Source: Alteromonas portus
Lineage (GTDB): Bacteria > Pseudomonadota > Gammaproteobacteria > Enterobacterales > Alteromonadaceae
Assembly (NCBI RefSeq): GCF_005117025.1
Contig: NZ_SWCO01000005.1
Coordinates: 124,001-188,000, forward strand
Reading direction: 5' to 3'
DNA: 64,000 bases
Position 1 is the stretch's first letter. Every line of letters begins with the position of its first letter. The translations under genes were made by a program, and so were the position numbers. Of the stretch, positions 62,266-64,000 are shown one piece after another. Under the pieces are notes generated by a model, which saw nothing but the letters and a program-made list of their open reading frames with translations, did not search any database and had not been told where the DNA came from.

Positions 62266-64000
62266 TTAGACATGTTTGCCTAAATATTGTCGAAGCATAC
62301 CAACGAGCGATTTCTGCTTTATCGGTTTGGTAAGATAATCATTCATACCGGCATCCATTGCACTCTGTTTGTCTTCTTTCATTGCATTGGCAGAAAGACC
62401 AATGATTGGTAAGGCAGTAAATCCTTTCTCACGTAGCATGGTAGTGGCTTCATATCCGTCCATTACCGGCATTTGTACATCCATTAATACAAGGTCGTAT
62501 TGTGGGGCATTCTCTACCTTTTGTACTGCTTGTTTACCATCTTCGGCAAGATCGAAAGTGAGTCCAAGACTAGTTAGCATTTCGCCCGTCACCAGTTGGT
62601 TAATGTTATTATCTTCAACTAGCAATATGTGCCCTTCAAGCGCCGTTTCTTCAGCCTCATCTTTATAATGTTGTCCTTCATAGCTGGCATCTTTTGTAAT
62701 TATCTGGTGCACAAAACGCTCAAACTGGGCGGGCGTAAAGGGATGCATTATTAAAGGGCCTTTCCAGAGCGAGTCATATTTAGCTTGCAGAGCACTACCT
62801 GCACTTTCCATTACTAAGCCCACGGATTTTCCGCTTTCAAATAAACTATTCAGCCAGCTAATATTTTTCCTAAAGAAACTAAACTCATGAACATCAACAA
62901 CAATATGATCGGGGAGGGTTGTTGCATTCTTAGCGTCGTCGATTGACATAATAGCTGTTGTCGACAGCTGAATTTGACTGCAATAAGCCTCGGGAAGTAA
63001 CGGTGATTCGGTAATGTAAAGGCTGTTATTAGGTAACTGTGGTGAGTTCTGTAACACCCCTGGCTGATTTTTGAATGCTTTGAGTGGAAGCTCAACCACG
63101 AATGTGCTGCCTTTACCCATAGTAGACGTTGCATCGAGTCGTCCGTTCATAAGCTCAGTAAGTTGGCTGACAATTGCTAGGCCTAGTCCGGTGCCGCCGT
63201 ATTTACGGTTGGTTGAACCATCCGCTTGAGTAAAGGGCTTAAATATTTTATCGAGTTGCGCAGCGCTCATACCTATACCCGAATCGGTAATTCGCATGGT
63301 GAGGTTAAGCAGGTTACCTTTTTCATTTAAGCTACCGTCAAATTCAATATCTATACGCCCTTGTTCGGTGAACTTCACAGCATTATTACCAATATTCATA
63401 ATGATTTGGGCAATACGTAGCGGGTCGCCTATGACCTGAGGCGGTATCTCAGGGTTAACTGTAAAGTGAACAGATAAGTTCTTTTCCTTTGCACGTAGTG
63501 CAATCACGGCAATGAGGTTGTCAAACAGCGAGTGTAATGAAAAGCTCACTTCTTCTATTTTTAGCTTACCGGCCTCAATTTTAGAGAAGTCGAGTATATC
63601 GTTTATTACACTCAGCAATATTTGCCCTGAATAGGCAGCTTTATCCAAGTAGCCTCTAACAGAAGTAGAAAGCTCTTGCTGCTGTGCCAGCTCTATAAGC
63701 CCCAAAATACCGTTCATAGGCGTGCGAATTTCGTGGCTCATATTTGCCAAGAACATACTTTTAGATGCGGTAGCTTGCTCGGCTTTAACTTTAGATTCAG
63801 TAATGACCTTATTTAAGTTTTCTAGCTGAGAGTTCATCGTTCTCGCTTCATTTAGCAGCTTTTCTGTTTCACGGTTTTTGTCACTAAATACAAGCGCTGC
63901 TTTTGCTAGTTTTCCTATTTCATCTTTTCGGTTACTGCCTGGAATATTAGAGATTTGCACGCCTTCAGCGAGTTTATTGAACACTTCTGTGATGGAGCGG
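62266..64000 (-). CDS. Hybrid sensor histidine kinase/response regulator (3' part)
   Basis: The frame stays open through the window end (…ITEVFNKLAEG), so the N-terminal sensor part is missing. What remains, in order: the end of a HAMP domain (NIPGSNRKDEIGKLAKAALVF), a coiled coil, HisKA with phospho-acceptor His in MSHEIRTPMNGILGL, HATPase_c (NIGNNAVKFTEQG, DSGIGM, YGGTGLGLAI), a degenerate receiver-like stretch without clear Asp, and a C-terminal receiver with phospho-acceptor Asp in DLVLMDVQMPVMDGYEA. No Hpt domain is present, so phosphate would pass to a separate partner. The signal is unknown. Confidence 0.92.
   Translation of the reverse strand, partial: RSITEVFNKLAEGVQISNIPGSNRKDEIGKLAKAALVFSDKNRETEKLLNEARTMNSQLENLNKVITESKVKAEQATASKSMFLANMSHEIRTPMNGILGLIELAQQQELSTSVRGYLDKAAYSGQILLSVINDILDFSKIEAGKLKIEEVSFSLHSLFDNLIAVIALRAKEKNLSVHFTVNPEIPPQVIGDPLRIAQIIMNIGNNAVKFTEQGRIDIEFDGSLNEKGNLLNLTMRITDSGIGMSAAQLDKIFKPFTQADGSTNRKYGGTGLGLAIVSQLTELMNGRLDATSTMGKGSTFVVELPLKAFKNQPGVLQNSPQLPNNSLYITESPLLPEAYCSQIQLSTTAIMSIDDAKNATTLPDHIVVDVHEFSFFRKNISWLNSLFESGKSVGLVMESAGSALQAKYDSLWKGPLIMHPFTPAQFERFVHQIITKDASYEGQHYKDEAEETALEGHILLVEDNNINQLVTGEMLTSLGLTFDLAEDGKQAVQKVENAPQYDLVLMDVQMPVMDGYEATTMLREKGFTALPIIGLSANAMKEDKQSAMDAGMNDYLTKPIKQKSLVGMLRQYLGKHV

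Overview
The window looks like the chromosome of a marine gammaproteobacterium close to Alteromonas. This is inferred from the conserved block lptG-lptF / pepA-holC-valS in normal gammaproteobacterial order, four separate TonB-dependent receptors, moderate G+C, and the style of the catabolic and haem-uptake genes. No rRNA, CRISPR array or phage structural gene is visible.

Layout. (1) 1-683: the 3' end of an animal-type haem peroxidase. (2) 1033-7988: a haem-acquisition operon behind a Fur-like box, comprising a TonB receptor, a HmuY-type lipoprotein, HmuTUV and a HugZ-type haem-degrading protein. (3) 8148-16038: a LysR regulator divergent from a secreted two-domain protein, an Oar-type TonB receptor, and a pair of genes sharing a four-helix DUF6644-like membrane domain, the first fused to a His/Asp-rich DUF6152 protein. 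(4) 16416-24302: unrelated single genes (GH13 enzyme, AI-2E family permease, Tat-exported Gfo/Idh/MocA oxidoreductase, ADP-ribosylglycohydrolase-like protein, class 3 lipase, RidA) and a Phd/ParE-type toxin-antitoxin pair. (5) 24446-36286: a genomic island next to an intact tRNA-Leu(CAA). A truncated 3' half of a tRNA-Leu marks the far end, and a decayed integrase and an IS110 element lie near the intact tRNA. The cargo is a DeoR regulator, two paralogous PfkB sugar kinases, an NCS1-like permease, a PF08013 (GatZ/KbaZ-type) protein and a GolD/GatDH-like dehydrogenase. This fits polyol/D-tagatose catabolism to fructose-6-phosphate. (6) 36467-45751: a catabolic cluster with a TonB receptor, a metal-dependent cyclase/hydrolase, a 3-hydroxyacyl-CoA-dehydrogenase-like enzyme, a BKACE beta-keto acid cleavage enzyme, a cupin, an SDR, a Na+/solute symporter with two tiny membrane proteins, and an IclR regulator. 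A shared 10-bp motif lies upstream of the three transcription units. (7) 45862-54030: HupE/UreJ-like, TPR, Ig-like lipoprotein and DUF4331 genes behind an ECF sigma/anti-sigma pair and another TonB receptor. (8) 54206-64000: an RDD protein, LptG/LptF, PepA, HolC, ValS and the 3' part of a hybrid histidine kinase.

The most interesting parts are the BKACE cluster with its proposed IclR operator, the tRNA-Leu island with paired DeoR-type operator candidates, the IS110 element whose 9-bp terminal repeats and long structured left end suggest a bridge RNA, the ECF-controlled DUF4331/HupE cluster, and the His-rich DUF6152-DUF6644 membrane pair. All functions are read from motifs and context; no search was run.
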